Source: Roridomyces roridus
Taxonomy: Eukaryota; Basidiomycota; Agaricomycetes; Agaricales; Mycenaceae
Length of the DNA stretch: 64,000 bases
Direction of reading: 5' to 3'
Assembly: GCA_029378245.1 (NCBI GenBank)
Contig: JARKIF010000047.1
Span: 124,001-188,000, forward strand
Shown one piece after another: positions 10,340-21,552 of this stretch. A program made the position numbers and the translations under genes. Below the pieces are notes generated by a model. It saw only the letters and a program-made list of their open reading frames with translations. It was not told where the DNA came from and ran no database searches. The first letter of the stretch is position 1. Every line of letters begins with the position of its first letter.

Positions 10340-10865
10340 CACGTCATTACCAAAAGTAACCGGAAATCGGGCCGTCGTGGTGGCCTGAGTGATCAGACCC
10401 GGCTGAAACTTGATCCGAGCATTGTTTAGTATGCATGAAGTCTCCTGAGGTCAAAAAACTCCTACCCACAGGGTTGTCTTGAGCACACACGGCAAGAGTT
10501 TCTTACCATGCTAGATTTGGTGAATCTGCCAAAACTCTTGCCCCCCTGCACTTCCAGGACTGAAGTAGCTAACTTAAGTGATGCTCATGCATCGGTAGAG
10601 TAGTGATTTAGTATCCCAAAGCAAAGGATGTCACTGTGGGACTTCACAGAGCAAGCAAATTCAAGCCTCAAGTTTGGCTCAAGAAATTCAACCAAAACTC
10701 TTTAGCCACTGTGACGGCTAGACTGAAGGAATTCATGGCAACTGAAGTGGCCATTCTATTTCTGGCATTCTCATTTACATCCCAGTGATAGAGCATCAAA
10801 TTTGATGCCGGCATCTCGGAGCCATGCCGCGAAAACAAATTCCGGTTACTTTTGGTAATGACGTG
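10340..10865. mobile_element. 526-bp MITE with 26-bp perfect TIRs and TA duplication
   Basis: Left end CACGTCATTACCAAAAGTAA at 10340 and its exact reverse complement ending at 10865 match over 26 bp. Flanking TA at 10338-10339 and 10866-10867 is the target duplication, typical of Tc1/mariner-type elements. The paralogous cassette at about 7520 reads gcgtcTAttttg with no insertion, an empty site. No coding capacity is seen. It contains an inner imperfect foldback around ggcaagagttt and aaaactcttgcc (about 10491-10546). Confidence 0.9.
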
Positions 10866-11051
10866 TATTTTGTTCGATTTTCGCATATCCAAGTCAAATT
10901 GAGTTGACGCCCAAGTCCCTGACTTTTCCTCGCTGCCACATCGACATTGATGCGCCGATTGAACCGGTCGTCTTTTTACATACTTAGAAGAGAATGGAGT
11001 GCGCCACAGTCCTCAAATTGAAACGGTCCCCATCTCACCACACGCCTCGAA

Positions 11052-11491
11052 ATGGGTGCGCACTGGGCTATCACACACGAGGTCGCGGCCTCTGCGCATT
11101 CCGTATACATGTTCGTCAACCTCCCCCAGGAGAGGTGCAAGGATCGTGAGTGTGTAACCCAACTCTTTCATGCGTCGTCCAAGGTCTTACCCTGCAAACA
11201 GTCTGCGACCGACTCGGACTCGACTGCCACATCAATTCCTACGGTTTTATCGAGGCCCTTTCTCCTCGGCTCGCCACGATCGCCTGCGACAATGTGCAGG
11301 AGAAGTGTCACGCTATGGGTGGCAAGTTGGCGAAGGTGAAGCGAAGAGGACGTGAATTCGAATGTGTGTCCAAGTACTCAGTTTTGCTTGCTCTTCGTTG
11401 GTTGAATTTAGATGATGCAGTGAATGAATTGAACTCCGACTGGGGATCCGTCGATGACAATATGATCCAATTCTTGATATGTAATAAGTAG
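11052..11491 (+). CDS. Small Cys-containing protein of the cassette, gene 2 copy B
   Basis: Exons 11052-11145 and 11202-11491 give 127 residues. The core KDLCDRLGLDCHINSYGF, then SPRLATIACDNVQEKCHA, is shared with copy A. This copy has a longer C-terminal tail (KLAKVKRRGREFECV, later ALRWLNLDDAVNELNSDWG). It is the downstream partner of the small secreted gene in both cassette copies, suggesting the two are inherited as a unit. Family and function are not recognised. Confidence 0.6.
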
Positions 11492-11550
11492 TAAATCGGA
11501 AGAAGGGGAATAAAAGGCGAATTCGCCTCCTGCTCACAACCAAAGTTGAA

Positions 11551-13768
11551 TCAACTCGAACGAGTCTGAGTCTGATTCGCCCGCCATTTCGGGAAATCGG
11601 CCAACCACGATTTGACAAACTATCGAGGTGTGAGCAAGCAACGGCGGCGAACGTATTCATTTTCACCTTGATCTCATAGTCATGGATCGCTTGAATAAAG
11701 TCGGGTTCCGCGGATATGTTCAACAGGCCATTTTCGTCCCTGAAAATCAAGTTTAACTCAAAAGTTCGCTGGGAGTGAAAACAGACGAACCAATGATGTC
11801 CGCCTTGCTAATGGACGAAGAGACACGCGTCAGCAAATAATCAAAGAAATACAACCACGAGAGACAGCGAACCTTGATCAGGTAGTACGGCCGGAGGAGA
11901 GTATCTTCCCTCGGGAACCCGTCGGGAGAGTGAACGCACGCATACTGCCAAGGATCAATCCCCCCATCGACCTGCGCGAGCCTATCCGCCTGAATATGGA
12001 GCGCCCCATACTTGTTCCACCGCTCCAGCGCAGGCGTTGCCGGGACCGTGTTGAACTTGCCGGCAGGGAAACCCCATTTGCACCAGCGTTCGGAGTAGTC
12101 GGTTTGGATAGATCGAGAGAGGAGGGTCCGGCGTCCGAGGGGTGCTCCCTCTGTGGGTGTTGGTTAGTAAGTGAGAGAGGGTAGGATTGAGAGACCCACG
12201 AGAGAATTGACCGGCTTCCAAGCAGGACTGGTACAAGTACGCGCGATTTCCGGAGAAGTCGTTCGGGTCAGCCCAAGCAGTTGCATTCTGTTGAAAGCAA
12301 GTTTGTGACCAAAATACAGAGCCAGTAGACGAGCTCACGTGTGTCCCGAAACACTCGTTCGAATCCAGACTAACACCGGGAGGACAGAACGGGATGATCT
12401 TGGTTTTGATATAATTCGCATAGTTGCCGAGATTCGTCCACACAGCTCCGCCGGTAAACTTGCTCAGCTGTGAATCCACCGCCGAGAACGTCTTATTGGC
12501 GCTCGTCACGGCATCGCAGAACAAAAAGAAATCGTCGGAGCCGACGTTTGGGTCCCAATTCAACTCTTGCCAGCTGTTGGTTGGGTAGAAGAACGGGTTC
12601 TGACGAGAATTTCTGTGAGCACAGAATGCAAGATAAGGTGAGAGGATCCTACGCCGATTGGGAACTGGGCATATGGGACGAAGTTGAGAATCAGTTGATA
12701 AATTTAGCGCTGGAAGGACGGACCGCGATGGTTAGAGCAACGTCTCTGATATCTTGAACAGCCTCTAGCCCGAAAATCGTCTTGAGCTCGGCAAGGGCGG
12801 CGGTATTCTTTGTATTGATCAAGAAGTCCATCTTGTCCACGATGTCTTCGATGCTTTGAACACAATCTTGCGGCGCATTTTCTTGAATGGTGTAATACCT
12901 GACAACGTTCAGCTTATGCGACGAGCTCGAAATTGGACTGACCATTGTGGATAGCCTGTGAAAACTTTCACCGTCCCGCTGGAGCTGATACCGCCATAAA
13001 TGACATCCCCGAACTCTTTGACTGTGAACGCAGTCTCGGCACCAGCCAGCGATCCGCCATCTTTCAAGCATCATTAGTAAAGGCCTCCCTCTGCAACAGC
13101 ACACGCACACATGATCCACGGCCGACCGGGAGCAGTCAAATCCTCGTCCTCATGACCAGGAACAGAAACATGCTGCGCAAAGTACGCAAAATCGGCGATA
13201 GATTGTTCTGTCGTAAGCCAGCGCAGGTTGTCCGTCGTAAGTCCTTCGGCGGCGATGAGCTCCGATTCGGGGAAAGTTGTGCCGTAGTATCTGTGTTCGA
13301 TGATGATACCCATCCCGCTGTGGACGCCGTCAAGCCGATGAACAAGGACTCGGGGTGGCCCGCATTGTTAGGTAAACGTACCCGGTGGCCTGTGCCAGCT
13401 CAGCGATGACGCCAGTCAGAAGGAAACTGCCGCGACTGCTCGCACTGGTTTCCCCGCTATCCAGGAGGAAGATGGGTCCACCTGGTCGGTAGAAAGTGTC
13501 ATTGAGGATGTAATTCTGGGGAAATGTTGCGCTGGTCGGGGGAGGTCCGTAGAACGTGTCGTTGGGGAAGTGGTTGGTTATCTGGTTGAAGCTAAAGGTG
13601 TTGAAGGTGGGTGCGGGGGATTGACGAGATCTGCAGTGGCGTGAGTTTGTGGTCATGGTAGATGTCTAGCACAACGTACATGAGCTTGCGCTCGAGTATC
13701 GATCTTGAGAGATCCTGACCGAGCACAGAACAAGAAGTAGCGAGAAGCGAAAGAAAGAGAGTCCTCAT
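11551..13768 (-). CDS. Secreted serine peptidase, family S28 (Pro-X carboxypeptidase-like)
   Basis: Cleaves C-terminal or short peptides after proline in related enzymes. Met 13768 starts a signal peptide (MRTLFLSLLATSCSVLGQ). Ordered motifs are GGPIFLLDSGE, IIEHRYYGTTFPESE and YGGSLAGAETAF with the nucleophile Ser (rebuilt by splicing near 13090-13060). Then come SDDFFLFCDAV, ERWNKYGALHIQAD and, after two small introns near 11740-11890, GGHHWDENG with the catalytic His. The final exon ends FVKSWLADFPKWRANQTQTR, TGA at 11551. Many short introns are needed; length is near the family's usual 500-550 residues. A TATA-like tttttataact lies about 45 bp upstream. It is transcribed toward the small-protein cassette. 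Confidence 0.9.
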
Positions 13769-14077
13769 CGTATGGAAAGAGGAGGGTTCTGAGCAAGATT
13801 CGGCTGCGTGGCTTTTTATAACTTCTCACCCCACGACCGCTGATCCGGGACTCTTAGCTCAGCCATACGCCGCTGCCACAACCAAACTACTGCGTCGGGC
13901 ATATCTGGGAAGCCCGGGCGGTCGAGCGTAACTTGCGTACGTTAACTTAGGACCATGAGGGAAGTGATGAAGATTGGATGAAGAGTTGAAATCAAAAATG
14001 CCACCCGGAACTACAGTAACACTGGATCGTAATCAGTATCAAGACGTTAGTTACAAAGCTTGGAGAAACCTACCGAA

Positions 14078-15613
14078 CTAGTACCACATAGGACGACACA
14101 TCCACGGCGCTATATGATCCCATAAATCGGCGCCTTTCACCAATTTATATTCTAGCCCACTCCGACGAAGCGACCTCAATCTCTGAAGCGTACCAGGGTC
14201 GGGCTTGGGGCGCCGCCGACCATTAAAGCAGAGCGCGACCAAGCGCAGCGCACCCTGGCCCATGAGCCACCGTGACTCGAGCATGTCTGCCCAAAGCTCG
14301 TAATCGAAAGGCAACGTGTCTTCGAACGCCAGGTGGAGGCCCGCGATCTGCGTGGGCAGATCGGTGATGAGCTCGACCAAGTCATCGGGGATGGTACCGT
14401 GGGCAGAGTCCTCGTCAAACTCGTAGTCGTCGCCGCCGGAGATAATTATGGCTAGCTCGGTGAGCGAGGTGTATCGGCTGATGAGTTGGGAAGCTAGTGC
14501 GTCGTGAGGCAAACCGCGTAGACAGAGTCTTCGAACGGTGTTGGCAGTTTCTCTGATGAAGCGATCGAGTGCGGGGATGACATACGTCTCATCCCACATA
14601 AGACGAAGTGTGAATTGTTCGAGAACGGCCACTTGGAGGTACTGCAGGAGAGCGGCATGCGATACATAGAGGCGCCGAAGCTGTGGCAGTTGAATGACCT
14701 GCCCTGTTGCCGGCCAAACAGGATGAGGGTTGACGTTGATGTGAACCTCCACAAGAGCGAGGTTGGCACTGAGAATTCCGCGATGCGTATCCCAAGGTGC
14801 ATCAGCATGATACCGAGTGAGCTGGTGAACTGCCGGGGCAAATGCAACGGAGAGCTGTCTGCAGACCCTGAGGTCAGACAAATGAGGCGCGGTGCGCAGA
14901 TAATCGACGACTACGGATCGTGCCGCGTCGTCGTCTTCATCGTCCGAGTCGTCGTCCTCATCCTCGTTCCACTCGAAAGCGACTCTGCGCAATGATGGTA
15001 CATTACGAATGGATGGAAGGACGGGAAGAAGGCCCTCTGTGAGTTGAATATTGAGATCCTCCCATCGCGCCGAATGTTCGATGAGAAAAGGGAGTAGCCG
15101 TACTTGTGGGCGCACCTCCCGTTCTTCCGACCCGTAGAAGTGGATTTTGAGGCGCTGTGCGCGGGGTATTTGGGCCTCGGCTGCGGCGAGCGAGTAGCTG
15201 CGATCCACATAGAGCATAGACCACAGGGAAGGCATGGAGATGGCAGTAGCCCTCCACTGACTGCAGACATGCGTCAAAACCCACGGGCTTTGTTTTATAA
15301 ATGACTTTCGCTGGTCCAAGTCCACTAGGGAAGGGAGAGCCCAGGTGAAGATTTCGCCGAGTGTCTCTGCTGGCATTCGGCGGAGCGGGGAAAGGATGCC
15401 GACGTGCTGGTCGCGGCTGCGACATAGTGCGGCGCGATCCTCTTCAAGCTCAGCAAGACGATGCCGAAGCCTCGAGAGTTCGCCGTCAAGCAACTCCAAA
15501 CGCCCGTCGATGCTCGATATGGCTGAATGGATGGCCGGGAATTCCAAGCATTCTGCGGGTTTGTTGGAGTGTAAGAGGATGTGGAGTCTGGATTGAAGAT
15601 CCACGCCGTCCAT
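14078..15613 (-). CDS. F-box domain protein (511 aa)
   Basis: Intronless. N-terminal LHILLHSNKPAECLEFPAI leads to a coiled coil (about residues 30-70, ISSIDGRLELLDGELSRLRH). An F-box-like segment follows: LSPLRRMPAETLGEIFTWALP, then PWVLTHVCSQWRATAISMPSLW. The remaining 350 residues are a leucine-rich, LRR-like fold without sharp repeats. An acidic run (EDEDDDSDDEDDD) lies near residue 215. It is probably a substrate receptor of an SCF ubiquitin ligase. It is divergent from the F-box gene at 15873 (259 bp apart), so the two share a promoter. Substrate unknown. Confidence 0.88.
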   Translation of the reverse strand: MDGVDLQSRLHILLHSNKPAECLEFPAIHSAISSIDGRLELLDGELSRLRHRLAELEEDRAALCRSRDQHVGILSPLRRMPAETLGEIFTWALPSLVDLDQRKSFIKQSPWVLTHVCSQWRATAISMPSLWSMLYVDRSYSLAAAEAQIPRAQRLKIHFYGSEEREVRPQVRLLPFLIEHSARWEDLNIQLTEGLLPVLPSIRNVPSLRRVAFEWNEDEDDDSDDEDDDAARSVVVDYLRTAPHLSDLRVCRQLSVAFAPAVHQLTRYHADAPWDTHRGILSANLALVEVHINVNPHPVWPATGQVIQLPQLRRLYVSHAALLQYLQVAVLEQFTLRLMWDETYVIPALDRFIRETANTVRRLCLRGLPHDALASQLISRYTSLTELAIIISGGDDYEFDEDSAHGTIPDDLVELITDLPTQIAGLHLAFEDTLPFDYELWADMLESRWLMGQGALRLVALCFNGRRRPKPDPGTLQRLRSLRRSGLEYKLVKGADLWDHIAPWMCRPMWY

Positions 15614-15872
15614 GAGGGGATATTGACTCGGCAGAGACGAGGGTTCGGTGGGAATTGTAGCGACGACGCGTTTGTCTGGAACGCAGACGTGAAAGAAGGT
15701 GGATGCGGACTGAGCGGCGCTGGGGCTTGTCGTTGTGAAAGCAAAGGAGGAGGATCACGTGTATGATTGGCACTTGCCTTCTTCCTCTCCGAGTCTGACT
15801 ACAAAATTACGGTAAGAACGATTTTCATGGACTTTCAGAACGCGTCTGGAAGAGTGCTCATTCCTTTCATAT

Positions 15873-17492
15873 ATGAACGCCGCGATTCCGTCTCGGTGCA
15901 TCCAATGCGGAGCCACATCGTCCCCCGCTACTACCGAGCCTCAAAAGGCCGATTTGGGTGTGGACAGCGCTCTTGAGACCCCATTGCACACTCTCTTGAA
16001 CTCCAACAACCCTCCCCAAGCCTCTGAGCTTCCCCTCATCGATTCGGCTACCACCGAAATCCGTGGGCACTTGATGTCCCTCGACGAGGAAATCTCGAGG
16101 CTACAGGATCGACTTGGGTGGCTACAAGGGGACCGCATTGAACTGTCGACTCGCCTCCGACGGCACGAGGCCATTCTTTCCCCAGTCCGATGGGCACCCT
16201 CCGAGATACTCGGCGAAATCTTCATGTGGACGCTTCCGAGCACCTTCGAAGAGGCGCTGGATGGCTGCAACTTCGATCTTAAGCGGATCCCATGGGTTTT
16301 GACCCACGTCTGTAGCCATTGGAGAGCAGTGGCAAGCTCGATGCCCTCTCTATGGTCTTTGATTCTACTCTGTTACGATCAAGGAGTTCGCTACCCTCTG
16401 GCCGCAGTCCAGACACAGGTCGAGCGCTCGCGGCTGCTCAGGGTTCACTTCTACGGAGCACGCGATTTTGCCTCTGAGGAGCAGGTCCAGATGTTTCAAT
16501 ATCTCAACGAGCATTCTGCACGATGGGAGGAATTGAGTATTGTGCTGACATCCGACCTGCTCCCTCTTCTTGGCGGCCTTCGGGGCCGAATACCGTCTCT
16601 TGAGAGACTGTGCCTGGACTGGGATGACGAGGAAGACGAACAAGCGGCGACGTCGATCGACGAATTCCAGACCGCGGTTTCTTTGGTCGAGCTCCATCTT
16701 TGCCGCCTACGTTTACCCATCACATTCTCCCTTCCCAGAAGCCAATTGACTCATTACAACATTGCTGCGCCGTGGAACAGCCACCGGCAGCTGTTGAGCA
16801 TGCTGCCCAGCATCGTCCAGGCTCGCATCGTGGTCATCGGTTACCAGACGGACTGGTCTATTTCCGACCAACTCCTCGAACTCACACATCTACGTCGTGT
16901 CTACACGTCCCATATGAATGCCCTGGCGTTCCTCAAAGTGTCGACTCTGGAGCAAATCACATTTGACAGGCAGGGCCTGGTGGGGCGGGCCAGCTTGCCT
17001 CCATCCCTCAATCGCTTTCTCACAGAGTCATCTGCGACCGTCCGAAGAATCGGTGTCGCATGCATACCAGACCCGCGTTTAGCTACGCAGATACTTCAAA
17101 GATACCCTTCCGTGACGGAGCTGGCCATCCTCATTGACGAATATCAGACCCACCAGTCCGAGGCCACCAATGACTTGCTTGCTATCCTCCCAATATCGGA
17201 ATCCGGCCCATCTCTCGCCCCCCAATTGACCCACTTCCATCTCGCATCCGAAACCGACTTGCAGATTGATTACGACCTCATTCTTCATATATTGGAGTCT
17301 CGATGGGAAAGCCCTCGGTGCACGCTTCGAGCCGCCACCTTGGTCTTCAACGATCGCGGGGCAACTCCGAATCCCGAGGTGCAAGATAGATTGGATGTTC
17401 TTCAAACTCGCGGCTTGGAATTTTCGGTATTGGAACAGGTTGCAGTCCATGACCATGTCGTTGGGTGGTTTTGCAAACCGACATGGTGTTAA
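15873..17492 (+). CDS. F-box domain protein (539 aa)
   Basis: A single open frame from ATG 15873. N-terminal segment IQCGATSSPATTEPQ, then LHTLLNSNNPPQASELPLID, a coiled coil, F-box LSPVRWAPSEILGEIFMWTLP and PWVLTHVCSHWRAVASSMPSLW, and a leucine-rich C-terminal region ending GWFCKPTWC. Same architecture as the divergent neighbour. A later Met is possible, but the homologous region starts about residue 35, so the extra N-terminus is unverified. Convergent with 17558-19436, 65 bp away. Confidence 0.87.
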   Translation: MNAAIPSRCIQCGATSSPATTEPQKADLGVDSALETPLHTLLNSNNPPQASELPLIDSATTEIRGHLMSLDEEISRLQDRLGWLQGDRIELSTRLRRHEAILSPVRWAPSEILGEIFMWTLPSTFEEALDGCNFDLKRIPWVLTHVCSHWRAVASSMPSLWSLILLCYDQGVRYPLAAVQTQVERSRLLRVHFYGARDFASEEQVQMFQYLNEHSARWEELSIVLTSDLLPLLGGLRGRIPSLERLCLDWDDEEDEQAATSIDEFQTAVSLVELHLCRLRLPITFSLPRSQLTHYNIAAPWNSHRQLLSMLPSIVQARIVVIGYQTDWSISDQLLELTHLRRVYTSHMNALAFLKVSTLEQITFDRQGLVGRASLPPSLNRFLTESSATVRRIGVACIPDPRLATQILQRYPSVTELAILIDEYQTHQSEATNDLLAILPISESGPSLAPQLTHFHLASETDLQIDYDLILHILESRWESPRCTLRAATLVFNDRGATPNPEVQDRLDVLQTRGLEFSVLEQVAVHDHVVGWFCKPTWC

Positions 17493-17557
17493 TTTCTTTC
17501 CCTCTACATATTTGTATTCGACTCAGGATCCTTCGAAAATATATGCTACTATTCACT

Positions 17558-19436
17558 TTATTCAGCAAACCAATCAGGGCTACACATCCAACGAGCCATG
17601 AATCTCGCTCTAATCATAGAATTCTCGCCGTTCATAATGGAAAGCCCCAACCCTGCCTGAAGAAGCGTCGCCCACTCTGCCGGCAGTACATGATCCGACT
17701 TCTTCACCGTGTGGGGATCGAACAATAATGTCGCCTCCCGCAGAGCACATTGAGGCGCGTCGACTCGCGACTTGAGCATGCGGAGAATGAGGCGCGAGTC
17801 GATCGGAACCTGCCGGGGATCCTTTTCCTCTTCGAATGCGAGGTGAATATGAGTTAGGCCGGGGGACACGATCGCCGTGGCTGCGTCCACTTCGAGGCGT
17901 GACACCAATATGTTGGAATTGGGTTTCTCCGTAGGGGTTCTGTGCCCCCACGAAGGAGTAGCGACCCAGAGACTCCGGACGAAGATGATGGCCGCCTCGG
18001 TGACAGCGGGAAAAAGTTGTAGGATTTCGGCGGCTGAAAACGCAAAACTTGCATCGCCGACACCTTGCAGTGCAAGTCTCCGAATCCTGTGCGAGGACGC
18101 AGCGATGAAGGGTTCGAATGAAACCATGAGTTGGCTGAAGGTGTCATGACGTCTGACTTGCAAGGTGAGTTGGTCGAGATTCGGTACCTGGAGGCACGCG
18201 AGGATCGAGGCCTGGGACACGTAAAGGCAGCGGAGTGCAGGCAGCTCCATCGACGACTGGGACCCAGACTCGGTGACAGGCTCAGTGCTGGATGTGATGT
18301 GCGCTTTGACAAGAGTGGGGCTGCGACGCAGGATTTCGACATGGTCCTCCCAAGGCGCGTCGACATGATAATGGGTGAGCTTGTTTGCGGGAAGCACGAA
18401 CGACAGCGGTTGCTGTCTATACCAACGCTCGATCGTGGCGTGCACCAGAGACGTTGCCGTCTCGAAATAGTCAATCGGCTGTGACCCCAATACCCTCTCG
18501 CTCTCGCGGGTCATACAGAGCAAGCGCAGCTTGCGCAGGGCGGGCACTCGGTCGCGAAGAGCGGGAAGGAGGCGGCAGAGCTCCGGAGTCAGGTCCAGAT
18601 TCACCTCCTCCCAGCACTCAGAATGCCCAAAAAGGTACTTCAGCGTTTCCACCCGGCTCGACGCTTCCTTTTCACGCAGTCGATTCGGAAGGAAATAAAT
18701 CTCGAGGGTCCTTGCGCGCTCGACCTGCGCCTGGACCATGGAAAGAGGATAATGGGGTCCGGAGTTTCGGGTGTAGGGCAGCACGACGAGCGACCACAAC
18801 GAGGGCGTCGAGATGGCCACTACCCTCCAACGGCTGCAGACGTGTGTGAGAGCCCAAGGACCCTGCTCCAGAGAGTCTGCGACGGTACTCGGGTGCGACA
18901 GCGTCTTCTCCCTAATGGCGGGCACGGTCCAAGCGAAAATTTCGCCAAGAATTTCCAGTGGCACCCGTCGGATGGGCGAGAGGATGGTCTTGAATGCGTG
19001 GGTGTCGTTGTCGCAGCATGTCAATTGGGCACGCGCGCTCTTCAGGTGGTCGAGCCAAGCAGCCCAACGGAGGATCTGCTCTCCAAACCGGGGTCTGAGC
19101 TGGAGGACGTCGCGCTCGTGCCGAACGAGGTGAGTCGTCACGTTCGCGTGGTCCTCTTCCAGCTGAGCCAACCGGTCAACCGCGAACGCGATCTTGTCAT
19201 CGAGTCGAATGACGAGCTGTACCGCAAGCTGGATGGATGGGACCTGGGCGGGCTCGGGCGGCTCGTTTGAGTGTACGAGTGTCTGGATTTGGGGCAAGGC
19301 GCGGAGGAGCCAAGGCTGGAGCTCAAACTCGCGGGGGTCGGTGTCAGAAAGTTCTTTATCGAAGGGGTCAATCTATGGGCGAGATGAGTACGTGAGCCAT
19401 GAAGTCCAGCAAAGAGCCCACCTCAGGAAAGTCCAT
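17558..19436 (-). CDS. F-box domain protein with a five-codon first exon
   Basis: The open frame beginning near 19372 lacks an ATG. An exon 19422-19436 (MDFPE), a 49-bp intron 19373-19421 (GTGGGC...CATAG) and the main exon give MDFPE joined to IDPFDKELSDTDPREFELQP. Then come TLVHSNEPPEPAQVPS, a long coiled coil, F-box LSPIRRVPLEILGEIFAWTVP and PWALTHVCSRWRVVAISTPSLW, and a leucine-rich remainder ending CSPDWFAE. About 600 residues. Function as an SCF adaptor is inferred from the F-box; the start exon is a deduction from splice signals. Confidence 0.82.
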
Positions 19437-19810
19437 TCTGCGGTCAGATTCAGAGGTGGTGGGACGAAGAAAAGTGGCACAGGTCAACGCGCAAATATAT
19501 GACAAATATGAGGACAATAGGAAAATGAATTGCCATTTTAGTCTATCGTACAGAAGCGACGCTTCATGAAGGCCCATTGTTCTTCCAGAGCGCTTGGGCG
19601 CGCCGATGGCCAGCCGGGGAAACACGGATGCAGGGGCGCACATCGCCTCTCCCCGTCTGAGCATTCCGCGCGCCAACCAAAAGCGAGAGGTGGAGCAGAT
19701 TGCGACCGTACTGGTCCTGCCCCTACCTGCAGACGACACCGCCCTCGATGCAGACAGAGAAAGTATTTGTTCCGAAGTGCCGTCGCGTCCCAAGGGCCAC
19801 TCATAACTCG

Positions 19811-20350
19811 GGCGGTGGTTACTGAGTCAGCGACACGCGGCGCAAGCAGGAGAGAATCGTGTCTTGGACATTCGCCTAACGATGCATGCAGGGCAGGCTA
19901 GCCCATCCCACTCGTCTTCCAAACCAGGCTCCTAATTCTTCATTATCTAGGCCCCGCCGAACCTGCGCTGCTCCACAAACGTCCACAGCGGCCTCGATCT
20001 ACAGAGCGCAAAAGTGCTTGCTGCGCAGAGCAAAGTGCAGCCACGCTTCGAGTACGGGGAGGCCAAGCTCCGATGGTGACTGGTCAGCTGCGCGCCGCCC
20101 GCGGAGAGGAGGAGCGTTTCCTGGACCTTCGCCTAACGACGCGTGCGGGGACCACTCGCACTCCTCCAAATCAAGCTCCCAGCTCTTCCTTATCCCCCCT
20201 GCTGAGCCAGCGCTGCTTCAGAGCGACGTCTGCAGACCGAAAAGTGCACGCTTCACGCAGCGAGATGCAGCCAGGCGGTGGTTATTGGAGTCAGCAAGGC
20301 GCTGCGCGCGCAGAGGAGACTTTCGTCGGAGGACAGAGAAACGGCTAGTC
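19811..20350. repeat. Degenerate tandem duplication, two units of about 250 bp
   Basis: Unit 1 (about 19811-20048) and unit 2 (about 20075-20290, then the start of a third) align through ttcgcctaacga, tccaaa-ca-gctcc, gcgctgct and aaaagtgc at roughly 65-70% identity. Each begins near a ggcggtggtta/tggtgactg motif. GC-rich, no intact frame; probably relics of a duplicated gene or element. Confidence 0.5.
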
Positions 20351-21552
20351 CGAATCAAGGTCCAAAAGACTTCCCGTTGCCGAGGAAGGGCGGGCACCAG
20401 TGGACCTCCAGCCCTATACGCAACCAACGGAGCGTGCGGTGCCCTCGTTTTCGGCAGACTGGGGGACATCCTAGGCATGGATCAGATTCTGCGTAACGGC
20501 AGACTGCAGTATACGATCAACGTACAAGCTACGAGATATCCGTGGCCACGGACAGAACAATGCGCCGCATACACAAGCCCGCTCCGAACGACGCCATGGC
20601 CCTCGTTCTCGGGAATCGGGGGGCAGCTCATCTGCTTGCCTTGCATTCGCTGGCTAGGCCCAGTAAACGCCGAGTGACCTCAAGCCTGCGCTGAGGACTG
20701 CGGGGGCTCCAGTCGCTGTATGTGCGAGTGGAAGAGAGAGCTGGTAGAAATTGCTCAAGCGCATACATCGGAAAAGTAGATGGAAACACACCTCGTGTCT
20801 CGTGGCAGAGGCGCAGCCGATACCAGATGGAAGCGAGCCTATGGGAGCAGGGAGTATGGGACTTGGGTTCATCCTGGTGGAGCACGCTCTGTGCGGGCGA
20901 GAAGGAGGATGACGGACACTATCGAATTTCGCGGATATGACGCCTTGAGGATGCATGGAAGGAACAGCGCGCAGAAGCCAAGGCTCCCTTCAATATCATA
21001 GATGTCAGTGGCGGATGCAAGAATTTGGGGACCACGCACCTCTCCAGGAGAATCTTATGGGAGGCGGGCTCAAGGCGGGTTTGACGTGGCGGGAATGGCG
21101 GGCGGGATGGGTCAAGTGCGGATCAAAAACGGATCATTCAATTTGACTCGGCTTGGACTCGGCACAGCCGACTTGATATCTCTTTCTTCGCTTTGTCCTC
21201 TCTAGCTCCCGATGGAACTATATTGAAGCTCTACCCGCGTTCACTCTGGGATGGCAACGCAGGTAGATTTCACTGCCGGCGAAGATTCAAGTCGGGAATC
21301 GGGATGCTCTAGATCTTTGCTAGATCTACCGCCGCCGTGTCGCCACTATCTCGGAGCCGATCCACGTCCATTGTGTAGCGTCCGACACATTCCACGGCGC
21401 TGTTCGGAAGCGACCTCGCAAGCCCCCATCGAATGGATCCCATCACGTACTTACCAGGCACTATCCAGGACGCTGCCAAATCCCCGCGGGAACGAGTGGA
21501 CCGTGGACCATAAATATGGGAGATGTCGAGGAACCTCGGGACTTGTCGCCCC
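20351..21552. other. Intergenic, upstream of P450 copy 1
   Basis: I see no supported gene. The last 400 bp must contain the P450 promoter; no clear TATA is visible. Open frames here have no recognisable domain. Confidence 0.4.

Noticed and set aside
10668..10892. 74-residue minus-strand ORF
   Set aside because: Lies mostly within the MITE and crosses its right end.
19886..20677. 263-residue plus-strand ORF
   Set aside because: Runs through two diverged repeat units in one frame only by GC bias; no domain and paralogous units disagree in frame.
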